From assembly GCA_021495925.1 (NCBI GenBank), contig JAKEKT010000016.1:372001-436000 (forward strand): a stretch of 64,000 nucleotides of DNA, in the 5' to 3' direction. Below the pieces are notes generated by a model that was not told the DNA's origin, searched no databases, and was given only the letters and a program-made list of their open reading frames with translations. Source of the stretch: Diplodia intermedia (taxonomy: Eukaryota; Ascomycota; Dothideomycetes; Botryosphaeriales; Botryosphaeriaceae). The translations under genes were made by a program, and so were the position numbers. Below, piece after piece: positions 9,792 to 20,284 of this stretch. How positions within the stretch are numbered: the stretch's first letter is position 1; every line of letters begins with the position of its first letter.

Positions 9792-12285
9792 ATTGGGGCA
9801 CAAAAAGAAGACAAGGCTCGGCGTGTAGATTCACCGGAAGGCGTTGAACTAAACTTCGGCGGGTGGAGGCGGTGGGAAGGAACTTCGAAGCAAGTCATTG
9901 GCGACATATTTCTTTTTTCTGGGCAATGGTGCATTACTTGGCCACCCTGAGCATCTTAGTTCTTATCTTTTTCTACCCTCGGATGGCGGTCGGGTTGCTC
10001 GTATGCCAAACTGTCCGAGCGTCTCACAACCTGACTCCGTCATCGTGTCTCGATGGTGGGGCAACTGAGTGAAATCTACCGATGCTATGAGATCTGGTAC
10101 TGACTCGGTGTTGGACTTGCCTCGAGCACCGCGCGTTTGCAACCATACTAGATTGATTCCCAGGCGTCCACTTCCCGGGCGATCATAGCTTGAGTCTTGG
10201 GCGTGGCTCCGTGCGTGGGGGTCTGGGAATCAGATTCAAGAGGCTAACGTGGGCTGGCGCAGAAAGACAAAACAACGACACCGGGTGCTCCACTTGATTC
10301 TTTCCTGTGCTCGAGCCTTTGCAATGGCGTCTCGTATCGAGTCTTCGCTCGCACGGGGGTCGTTCGGCGGAAATAGGTCCCGGAATGCACGAGATGAGCA
10401 GACGTCGTGGAGCACGTGGTGGCTGAGACGTATGGGAAGAGCAAAGGGGGGCGAAGCACGGCGGCCTCGAAGAATACGAGAACATTCCTTAGTTGTTCCT
10501 TGGGTCGCTCAGGTACCGGAGCTCGCTTCTCCCAGACAAGCCGGTCGCCGCGAACCAGAGGCGAGGGAGAGGGAGGCGTCGCCGGAGGGGCGGACCGCAC
10601 GTTTCCCGGTCCCAAAAGGACGAGCTGACCGGAGCGATGAACGGACTCACATGTTGAAGCAAGGCAGCGGCATGCACCACTTTCCCAAAGCGCGGCCTCG
10701 AGCAGATAAGCTGCCGACACGTTTTCTTCCTTTGTGTGCCAATGTTGCAGACTGACTCTGCGCAACCTGTCAGAAAAGGCCCGCGAGCACTGTCAACTGG
10801 CCAACGCCCGAAAAAGGCTCTCCCGGCGCGCGACGGCAAGCGGCAGCGGCAGGGATGCAACCAGCTCTCGCCGGAGGGACGGTTCACACGTTGCTTCCGA
10901 GGCTCCCACCCCATCGCAGCCGAGACCGCGTGCTGCCACGGATGCAGCGCGTCGGATTGGTGGGCTGGTGGATCGTGACATCCCCTTATAGCAGCAATAC
11001 TCGGCGTGGGCCTCGGGACCCCCTCGTGTGCCGGGAGCGCAGCGCGAGCACGCCGGCCATGTCAATACTCTCTGTGAAACGAGGTTGCGATGACGAAGAG
11101 GCGGCCAAATATAGCCAGCATGCCTTGGGCTCGCCGGTGTGTCAGCAGCCTGGTAGCGTGCTAGGCTCTCGGCTTCCGCACGGCAGCAGCAAGGAGGAGG
11201 CGGGCCGGCAGGCGCGGCGCATGCGCATGCAGAGCATCCAGCGGCTAGTCTGGCGGTGTCGGCCGGGCGGCAGTGGGCTGAAGAGGATTAGGCGGCGGGC
11301 AGGACGCGGCGGTTGTGCGAGTGCAACGGCGGCGCGTCGAGAAAGCGAGAGTCAAAAACTAGATGGATGTTTCAACCTCCGCCCTTGCACCTGACAAGCC
11401 ACAATTCCCCGCAAGAGACAGCGTTTCGATCCTGGCCCAAATCCGCCAGGAACGCGCCGGCTATTGACAGAGGCCAGCGGCTCCCCGGCGTTAAGCTTAC
11501 TCGTACCTGCCACCTGCCGCCTGCCGCCTGCCCGCCGCTCGTTCGTCACTGCCTGGCGGCGCTGCTGGCGGCGCTGCAGCCGACGTGGTGCAAGGCGCGG
11601 CGCCCGGCCTTGCCACAACGACTCTCCCCACGCCCACCATCTGCTTCCCGGTCCTGCAATGTCACCGAGATCGCCCGCTTCCCTGCCGCTGATCGCAATC
11701 CAACCCCCGCGCCAGGGTCCCCCCGGCCAGCCGCCATCTGTTGCGCCGCATGCTCTCCCTCACCACCCACACGGACTGCCTTCTCGCGCGCCCATGCCCC
11801 TTCTCGCCATGCGAGTCCAAAACGAGCCAGGCCGGGGCTGAACCTGCTTCTTCACCAGCCCGCCGCTGCCCTGTGCGGCCACTATCTCCACGATCTGCTG
11901 CCCATCATGGCCTCCCCTCCCTGCGACCCCATGCCTGATCCGAGCTGCAGCCATGGCACGCCTTTCCGCATGCTTCCAGGGGAGGCTGCCTGCGGTGCCT
12001 CGTGAGCATGATACCACCGCCGACATTAGGCTTCATCTTATGCTACACTGTCCCTGACACCCTAGACCATGCGTTAAAAACCCCGCCCAATCCCGCCGCT
12101 TCTCAGACACTGCCAGCTGCCTTACATTTCTCTCCTCTCTTTCCAGTCCATCGTTTGTTTACCCTTTTTTTTCCCCTCGCTCCGAGCGTGGCTTTATAAC
12201 CCTGCGGCTGTTTGGACCTGTTCCTCTTCACCACTACCTCACTGCTCTGTCCCCCGTGGTGCCTCGCCACCTACCTCGTCTCAAG
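9792..12285. other. Long intergenic region upstream of tyrosinase
   Basis: These 2.5 kb contain only short overlapping open frames with Arg/Pro/Ser-rich translations and no family resemblance. A 25-bp imperfect direct repeat lies at 10579-10603 and 10868-10892. Nearer the gene there is C-rich sequence, then a TATA-like box at 12193-12199. I interpret the stretch as the 3' untranslated region of the Ssr4-like gene plus an extended promoter. Confidence 0.5.
12193..12199 (+). promoter_or_regulatory. TATA-like box upstream of the tyrosinase gene
   Basis: The sequence ggctttataaccc lies about 90 bp before the start codon, after a pyrimidine-rich tract at 12160-12182. The position fits a core promoter for a regulated gene. 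Confidence 0.4.
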
Positions 12286-14582
12286 ATGCGTGAAGCCCTT
12301 GGCCGCCGGCTGCTCGCGCTGGCCATCTCCGGCTCGTGCCTCCTGTCCACCGTTGCAGGTACTCCGTTGAACCCTGCACACCAGCAAATTTCGCGGGAAC
12401 CACACGGGACCCACAGTTTGGGGTCTTTGACCAAGTCAAAGCGCCAACAGACCGGTGGAGAATCGTTGGCAGTCACCGGAATTGACCATGATGAGGTGCA
12501 GCCGCGCCTGGAGATCCGCGACTTGGCAAAGAACGAGTTCCAGTGGAACCTGTTCCTCTTGGCCATGCAGAGATTCCAGCAGACCGACCAGGACGAAAGG
12601 ACCTCGTGGTATTCAGTTGCCGGTAAGTTGAGGAGAAGCGAGAAGCCTCGCCGAAACCGTACTGACGAGTGGCTAGGTATTCATGGAAAGCCGTATCAGA
12701 CATGGGACGGTGTAGAGCCCGAGGGACAGCAGAACTCTGGCTATTGCATGCACTCGTCCAATCTGTTTCTGCCGTGGCACAGGCCATACCTGGCTCTTTA
12801 CGAGGTAAGATCTGCGCTTTGCCGTAGTCGTCCGGAGCTCATGGGGAATTAGCAAACGCTTCAAGGACTCATGACGGAAATCGTGGACGAATGGGCCGGA
12901 AGCCCCGAAAGCGATAACTACACCGAGGCTGCCAACACCTTCAGGCTGCCTTACTGGGACTGGGCTGTCCTCCCTCCTGACGGCGAGAAGAGCGTTCCCG
13001 AATTCCTGAGTTCCCCGACTATCAACGTAACACGGCCGAATGGAACAGAGACGATCGAAAACCCGCTGTACTCCTACAAGTATCACCCGCTGAACGGCGA
13101 TGCCCTCTATGACGCGGGCACTCCTCAATTCTCAGTTTACCCTCAGACAATGAGGTACCCACCAACCCAGGGGGCGGATTCTCAGTCACAAGATGATCAG
13201 TTCGTCAGCACTATGGACAAGAACCGCCCGCAGCTGCGTGATGCGCTCTATGATCTCTTCACCAACTACCACAACTTTACCATTTTTGGTAACATGGCTT
13301 CTTACAAAGCAGGTCAATACCAAAGCGTGGAAGCTGTTCACGGTTGGGTCCACATCTGGGCTGGTGGCAACTACGGAAACATGTACCATGTCCCCTGGTC
13401 TTCGTTTGACCCGATCTTCATGCTTCACCATGCGTAAGCATCCTCCTCGCGAGTGTCAGTGTTTCCATTAACTTTTGCAGGAACATCGACCGTATCTTTG
13501 CCATGTGGCAGGTACTCAACCCTGACAGCTATGTTGAGCCCTTGGCTCAGGCTTACAGTACCTACATGGTTAAGAATGGACAAGTTCTGGATGCCGAGTC
13601 TAGTAAGATCATTTTCGGGGGCAGCCAGAACAGCAACTAACCTCCACCAGAGCTTTATCCCTTCCATTCCAACACGAACGGCGAGTTCTGGACATCATCC
13701 AAAGTTCGCGACGTGAAAACCTTTTCTTACACCTACCCTGAACTCGCGGATGAGAGCGCGATGAAGACAACCATCAACAGGTTGTACGGCCAAAGTACTG
13801 TCAGCCACCGGACCAAGCGCACTGATGTTGGTGACGCGGTCGATGCTGTGGCTGAGGGCGTTACTGCTATCATCAACAAGCTCGTCCAGCCCGGCCAGAT
13901 CGATGCCGATGCCGCTGAGAAGGACGAGCGCCGTTACGAGTACACGGCCAACATCAAGTTGAGCAAGTGCGCTCTGGGCGGCCCCGGCGTTATTTACCTT
14001 TTCCTCGGCGACTTCAGTGACAGTCCTGCCGACTGGATGACGGACGACCACCTCGCGGGTTCCTCTCCGCTTTTCGTCATGGACAACTCGGCTATGGGGT
14101 CTGGCGAGAGCCAAGATATCTACGCTGCCGTGTCCTTGACGCGTGAGATCGAGCAGCGCGTTGCTAGCGAGGATCTGGGTTGCATGGATCCCTCGGAAGT
14201 TGTTCCATACCTCAAGAAGAACCTCCAGTGGAGAGTAGCCAAGGTAAGTTTGTCAACGAAACAGCACACGCCCCCCCAAGTAGCGGCTTGGCATGAGCCT
14301 ATTTCAGGCGCTCGTATACCGAAAACTCTACCATCTATCTAAAACGGCACCAACTAACTCTAAATTTTTTCCCCTTAGGCCGACGGTTCCTCTGTGCCCG
14401 CCGACCAGGTCGAAGGCCTGGAAATCTCCATTGCCAAGGCAGCCTACCGGCCCGCCGCTTCCGACTGCGAGTTCCCCTCGCTGGTCGGTGTCATCGAGAC
14501 GCTCTCGGACATCACCCTCGGCAAGGCGGGCGGTCTATCATCGGTGGGCTCGCTCTTCGGCATGAACGGAGATGAGGAATAA
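12286..14582 (+). CDS. Tyrosinase (type 3 copper polyphenol oxidase), secreted
   Basis: Six exons: join(12286..12622, 12677..12804, 12853..13433, 13481..13602, 13651..14243, 14379..14582), 654 aa. It oxidises monophenols and o-diphenols to quinones, as in melanin formation. Residues 1-25 are a clear signal peptide (RRLLALAISGSCLLSTVAG), so entry to the secretory route is likely. CuA ligands are H115 (GIHG), H138 and H147 (CMHSSNLFLPWHRPY); C136 is placed for the Cys-His thioether. CuB shows VHGWVHIW (H318, H322) and DPIFMLHHANIDR (H347/H348). NVT, NGT and NFT are possible N-glycosylation sites. The C-terminal 300 residues correspond to the domain that shields the active site in fungal proenzymes, so cleavage activation is possible. 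No other pigment gene is adjacent. Confidence 0.95.
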
Positions 14583-15647
14583 ACGCACGCACTGAGTGAT
14601 TGTACGGGGACGGTTTATCGAATGATTTCGCATGTGACACCTCCTTAGCCGGCGGCCGTCTTTTTCGCATTCTTTTTTATCTTTGGCGGTTCGTCCGGTC
14701 TTTGCTTCGTTTTTGTTGTTGTTATCCTACCAACCTCCTAATTGGCTCGTTTCTCCCCGGCTCGCTGGTGCTGGTAAGGTTTAATTTCAGAAAGCAGGAT
14801 CCAATAATCCTGCAAGATAGAGAGGAAGAGAGAAAGGGAGACTCGGGAAGAGAGGGCAGAAGGAGGCCCCTGCCCACGCTCACCAGTCGGGATTATTGGC
14901 GGATTTAGTCGGAATAGCGGGAAGCATTATTACAGCCAGGACCCGCCGACCAAGAAAGGCAAGGACTAGCAACGAGTTCATATACCCATCATCATTTCTT
15001 CGAGGATATCGATGTTCTTCTGATGGAAATTATTTTTGGGACGAAAAGAGACGGAGTCGGGCGGTCGAGGGTCTGGACTGGACGATCATCTACCCCACCT
15101 TACTTTGCTCCTTTTTGCCTTCTTCTCCTCATCTCATGCTCTGCAGCTTTACGCAACCAATGTAGTTAGTGGTAATGCCTTCTAATCGACCATACTATCC
15201 AAACAAGCTTGCCGCTACGTGCTAAAGGAAAGCAATACGTGATCCCTCCCATGGCCTTTGGGAGAGCCGTGCTTAACAGAAGCGGCAATCCTAGCGTTTT
15301 TCATCACCTCTTCATACCTAGAAGACCATTTATCCCTTCACATAAACAAGTAGACAGGACAGAGAGAGTCCAAGAGAGCAGGTTCGTGTTCATTTGAGGC
15401 CTACTTCTCGGATTTGCTATTTCTCTCTTCTTTTTCATACCGTACTACCAAAATTTCGAACTAAGCGTGATATCTCGTGCGATTGTAGGGGGGAAAAGAG
15501 AACAAACCAGGAAGCCAAACACGACCATCGCACCTGCGCGCATGAAGAAAGACGGCCCAAACCAGAGCTCATAGTTCCGGCCCGCAGCTCGCGTCATATA
15601 AAACCCTACCATCGCCATCGGCCATCACGATCAGAAGAACCAAAGGC
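14583..15647. other. Intergenic, convergent 3' ends of tyrosinase and MCM4
   Basis: This 1065-bp stretch is T-rich just after the tyrosinase stop, with a purine-rich block at 14810-14870. I see no gene. Confidence 0.55.
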
Positions 15648-18600
15648 TTACAAAACACCAGTAACCCTCCTTACGCTCCTCCGCGCGCCCTCACCGGTGA
15701 CCTGCACCTTCCCCTCCGCCTCCAGCGCCCTCAACGCCTCGACGACCTCCTGGCCCTCGACCTGCACGCTCGAGTCATCGCCGATGCGGCGGATGACGTC
15801 GCTAAGGCGAACGGCGGTGCCAGCACGCGTCATGTCGTCGAGCGCGGCCAGCACGCCCGTCTTCAGGTCCTCCTTGCGACGACGCTCGCTCGCGCTTGTG
15901 CCTTCGGTTAGCAGCGCCATGTCGATGAGCCCGGTGCGCGAATCTGTCGCGGCCTGCTTGAGAGCGCTCTTGATGAGCCGGACGGCTTCGCGCACGTCCG
16001 ACGCCTCGACCGTCGCCGACAGCCGCATCTTGGCGTGCGCCTCCGCCAGCCGGATCATCGACTCCAGTTGGCGGGTTGTGGCCGTAATGCGGCGCTCCGC
16101 CGCGCGGACGTCCTCGCCCAGCTTGCGCATCGCTACGTACTCGGTCACGAGCTCGTCTGACGCGGCTTGTGTGAGACGGGGCTGGATGTACGTGCGGGCG
16201 TACGAGATATAGGCCGTCAGGAACTCGACGGGCAGAACTTCTTTGGCGGCCGCGTTGGCGGGCGTGTCCTCGAGATACATGCCAATCAGGTGGCGTGCAA
16301 GACGACGATCGTTTTGTTCGTCGATGCGATCAAGGACGAGATAAACCAGGTCGAAACGCGAGAGAAGGGTGGGAGGCAGGTCAATGTTCTGTGGGACAGG
16401 GAGGTTGGGGTTGTACTTGCTGCCGATGGGGTTGGCGGACGCAAGAATGGAAGTGCGGGCGTTGAGAGTCGTGATGATGCCAGCTTTGGCAATGGAGACT
16501 GTTTGCTGCTCCATGACTTCGTGAAGCACCGAGCGTGTTGCATCCGACATCTTGTCGAACTCGTCAATGCAGCACACGCCGCCATCTGACAGCACGAGCG
16601 CACCGGACTCAAGCACAAGTTGGCGTGTCTCCGGGTCGCGTGTCACGTATGCGGTGAGACCGACAGCTGAAGAACCCTTGCCGCTGGTGTACACACCACG
16701 TGGTGCAATTTTGTGGACGTACTGGAGCAGCTGGGACTTGGAGGTGGACGGGTCACCGCAGAGGAGAACGTTGATGTCACCTCTGTACTTCGGGCTGCCT
16801 CCCTTCTCGAACGACTTGTTTGTGCCACCGAACAACTGGAGGAGGATGCCCTTCTTCACATCGTCCATCTCGTAAATGCTGGGAGCCAGTGATCTAGCAA
16901 GCAGCTCATAGACGTCCGGGCGGGCAGCAACCTCCTTGATCTTAGCTTCTTCTTCCTCGCTAACCTTCCTCGTTTCTTCGACGTCTCCAGCAATGTGTTC
17001 GGAGAGCTCTTCTTCTATCGTGGATGTGTCGATGCCCATTCTTCTCTTATCGACCTTCTGGATATGCAGCGCGTCGACGTAGGTCTTGAAGATATTCTTG
17101 ACAGTCCGTTGCCTTGGGTTGACACGGACTTGGTTGCACTTGAAGATACCGGTGATCTCCACCCGGTCACCTGCCTTGCAAACGTCGACAAGCTCGTCAT
17201 ACGCACACAGGGAAACGGAGTGCGGCGTCTGTCCGTCCGGAACGCTGTCGGGTGTCTCCTGGAGTTTGATGACTTGCTTGTCCGAGAACCCAGACCGATT
17301 GTGTACGATTTGCATCGAGTTGGGCGAGGCGCAAACCGGACGGGGGCACGACGTGGGTTCGGCGATCTTGCCGCGGTCAATGTCGACCTTGACAGTGTGA
17401 TTGCAGACGGAGCAGCGGAAGAAAGCTAAAAATGTCAGTTTGCGCCTCATGAATAGCGGAAGAAGCTGGACTTACCGTCTTTCATGTCAGGGATGATTGG
17501 AGTAGTCCGAATGACAAGACCTTTGATGCTGACCAGTTTGTCCATGTCGCCCGGGTTGAGCTCGCGAAGGTTGATGGTCTGATCCAGGCCGAAAGGACGG
17601 ACTCTGTAAGCCCTCGATTCAACCTCACGAACCAAGTCTGGCACCTCGGCGGCAGGATCATTGGGGAAGACAGCAGGAGAATCGACATCGGAGCTAGGGA
17701 CGGGCGGCAAAGAGCTGCCGTCCCTCGTCCTCTGTGGCCTCTGAGCCTGCTGCTGCTGCATCCTCATCTCATTCATGCGCTTTTCAGCCAGCTCTGCCAT
17801 GACGTCTTTGACCGCCACATCCATAAGCGGGATGATTTCGTTGGGGAAAGCTTGCAGTTGGTGCCACAGCTTTCGCGTAGGAGGATAAGACTTGAGGTTC
17901 CGCGCATCCAGATTGAGTGCTGTCACTCCCAGGTCCAACATTGTCTCCATCATCTCCATGTATTCTTTCGTCATCCCAGGGTGATCCTGAGGCAGTTGCT
18001 GTCCCTCCTGCAAAGTTTCATCCTGTATCATGCGGTACTTCTTTTGGAATTTCCAAAGGAAGTCCTTCATGGCATGCATGGAATCAACGATTGAGATGTT
18101 TGTACCCCAGATAACCGCTCTGGAGTCACCGCCCATCGCTTCGGCGTCCGAGGTACGGGGATCGAGGTTGGAGAAGGTAGCGACATCTGATGCCTGAGCA
18201 CCGGCACCAACGGTGTTGCCGCGCTCGTCGACGAAGAGACGGCGGCCACGGGCGCTCGCGCCGCCGAAGATGTCGGAATTTATGTCGCTTCGCCTGTTGC
18301 GCGCCGACGAGCCCGGAGGGCCGGAGAGCGAGGATCGGACAAACAGCCCACTGCTGGCACTGCGAGGTTCGCGCTGCGCGTTGGTCGCGCGCCCAGGGCT
18401 AGAGCTAGAATAACGGATTGGCGATGAGTCTACGACAGTTTAACGTCAGTACGCCGGTACCGTAGGCATGCATGCGCAGCTCTCACCTCCAATATTCATG
18501 GCCGATGCCCTCGGGGTCCTGTCGCCATCTGTGCCATTGGAGGCGCCATTAGCAGCAGCAGAGCTGCGAGCAGGCGTAGAGCCGTTGTAGAACAAAGGAG

Positions 18601-18784
18601 AAGAGGTGGGAATGTTCTGCTGTTGGATGCGGCTCCGGGGAGTGGAGGCTTGCGAAGCTTCTGATTGCAGCTGTTGGTTGGCAGCAGTGGGACTGCTGGG
18701 AGGGATTTGAGAGTTGCGCTGACTCCGCCGGGGAGTGGCAGAGACGGAATTGCGCTGCGAGCGCCTTTGTGCCGGCGACGACAT
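15648..18784 (-). CDS. mcm4: DNA replication licensing factor MCM4 (MCM helicase subunit)
   Basis: The model is complement(15648..17425, 17476..18429, 18487..18784), 1009 aa, normal for fungal MCM4. It is one of six subunits of the nuclear replicative helicase. The N-terminal 180 residues are Ser/Pro-rich with many SP/TP pairs, the usual target of DDK and CDK. The MCM N-domain follows (AVIWGTNISI, DARNLKSYPPTRKLW). A zinc-finger is split by intron 2: CSVC at about 422 and CPRPVC at about 444. Walker A is GDPSTSKSQ (about 641), Walker B is CCIDEFDKM (about 702) and the arginine finger is SRFDLVYLV (about 773). A winged-helix-like C-terminus ends the protein. It is divergent from the tubulin cofactor A gene and shares a 311-bp promoter that contains four ACGCG cores. 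Confidence 0.97.
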
Positions 18785-19095
18785 GCTGTCCTGTGTGGCG
18801 GGAGGGGAGAGGGCGGAGAGTAGAGTGTTGACAAGGGCTTGGGGCGGGCTGAAGTTTCGGCAGCAATCAAAGGCTGATCCAAGCGCCGTGGACGACGCGC
18901 TCTACGCGACCGCGTCCACGTCGCGTGCGGGCGCGCGCCCGCCCGAAGCGGAAAGGTAATGGGCTGCAGGACTTGGCAGTGTGCCCCGCGTGCCCGCCAA
19001 TCAGCCTCCCCGCCATCGTCACGGAGAAGTTGCATCATAATATCTGCGTTGCCGCAAAAGCACCGTGTCCAAACAACCGCAATACAGCACCGGAA
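18785..19095. other. Shared divergent promoter of mcm4 and tubulin cofactor A
   Basis: These 311 bp separate the two start codons. The notable content is the ACGCG cluster at 18895-18926. No gene fits here. Confidence 0.65.
18895..18926. promoter_or_regulatory. Cluster of four MluI-box-like (MCB) ACGCG cores
   Basis: ACGCG occurs at 18895-18899 and 18904-18908, and its complement CGCGT at 18911-18915 and 18922-18926. Each matches five of the six bases of the MCB consensus ACGCGT bound by MBF, which drives G1/S expression of replication genes. The cluster is 111-142 bp upstream of the MCM4 start, a natural distance. The area is very GC-rich, which raises the chance rate of such motifs. Function is inferred. 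Confidence 0.5.
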
Positions 19096-19547
19096 ATGGC
19101 ACCCCCCTCCAAGCTCGCCGTCGCCACTTCCTCCGTCATCCGCCTTGTCAAGGAGGAGGCCAGCTACCACAGGGAGCTCGACCAACAGCAAGCCCGCATC
19201 AAGAAACTCGAGGACACTCCGGGCGACGAGAATGCCGAGTACACGCTGAAGCAGGAGGTAATGCTCTGCCACTGCACCCGCTCGCTGGTCGGTGTTACTG
19301 ATCGTCCCACGTGTTAGCGTCAAGCGCTTGAGGAGACTAAGAACGTCCTCCCCGCCATCCGTCAGAAGATCAAGGATGCCCTTGACAAGCTCAACGACGA
19401 GCTTGTAAGTTTCTTGCAATGTACGCTCCAGCAGGAGTTCTGACGCTTTCGCAGGAGGCCAACGATGGCGCCGCGCCCACTGAGGAGGTTACAAAGGCTA
19501 AGGAGGCTGCTGCAAGCGCATTGGCCGCCATCAGAGAGAGCGCTTAG
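19096..19547 (+). CDS. rbl2: Tubulin-specific chaperone A (cofactor A, Rbl2-like)
   Basis: Three exons: join(19096..19257, 19318..19404, 19455..19547), 113 aa, the normal size. Cofactor A binds beta-tubulin after its release from the chaperonin and helps build alpha/beta dimers in the cytosol. The protein is an all-helical bundle rich in charged residues: SSVIRLVKEEASYHRELDQQ, RIKKLEDTPGDENAEYTLKQE, then RQALEETKNVLPAIRQKIKD and a C-terminal Ala-rich helix. Introns fall after LKQE and after NDEL and have GTAATG and GTAAGT donors. The ATG at 19096 is in an acceptable context and gives the family N-terminus (LAVATSSVIRLVKEE). Confidence 0.93.
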
Positions 19548-20284
19548 AGAGTTTTTCTGACCACCTCGATGCTTGCAAGATACTGAGTATACGAGAAGCG
19601 ATGCGAACGATGAAGGCCCATATACCACCAGTTGATTGTTCTTTGCCTACAGTCTGCATCCCGAGAAAGGGGAGGGACTTCCAAAGCGTTGCGCCGGCCA
19701 CGCTTGAGGAGATTGTCTTTACTGGGCGGCTAAACGACGAGAATGATCGACCAGTAAAGCCGTAGCAGCATTCGAGGAATCTACTTCGTTTGCGTTCCGC
19801 TCAAAAACAATTCGCTTCCTGCACTTGAATACGTCATCGTCATACACAGATTCGGGACAAGACTGGCTTCCAAATCCGCAACTGCATGGATCCTAGTTAT
19901 CAAATGGCAAGAAGGATCCTACTTCCCACATACCCACCATGACTCCGTACACGGGTACAGGCTGCGTGTCCACAAGAACAAAAGGCCACATTCCAAGTCC
20001 TATGTGACCGTTATCAAGCAAGTTGAATTGTATAGGTTTGCTGTTCCCTGCTTTCATGCAGGTGCATCAAGAGAAAGAATATGCGCGAAAAGATTTTGAC
20101 GCGAGAAATGCTTGCGCTTTCCATAAACAAACGACCACCGCCAGGACCCCCGTGATTGAAAGTACAAACAACCATCCCATGTACAGTTTCCTCCGAAGCA
20201 GAACGACAGTCCGCCTCTAGATATGCGATATCAATATATCCGTTCCGTTCCCCAACGCCGCAAGTTGTATGTGTATCTATTCGT
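19548..20284. other. Intergenic, convergent 3' ends
   Basis: This 737-bp stretch between the cofactor A stop and the FKBP-STIMATE stop contains only short open frames. I see no gene or repeat. Confidence 0.55.
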
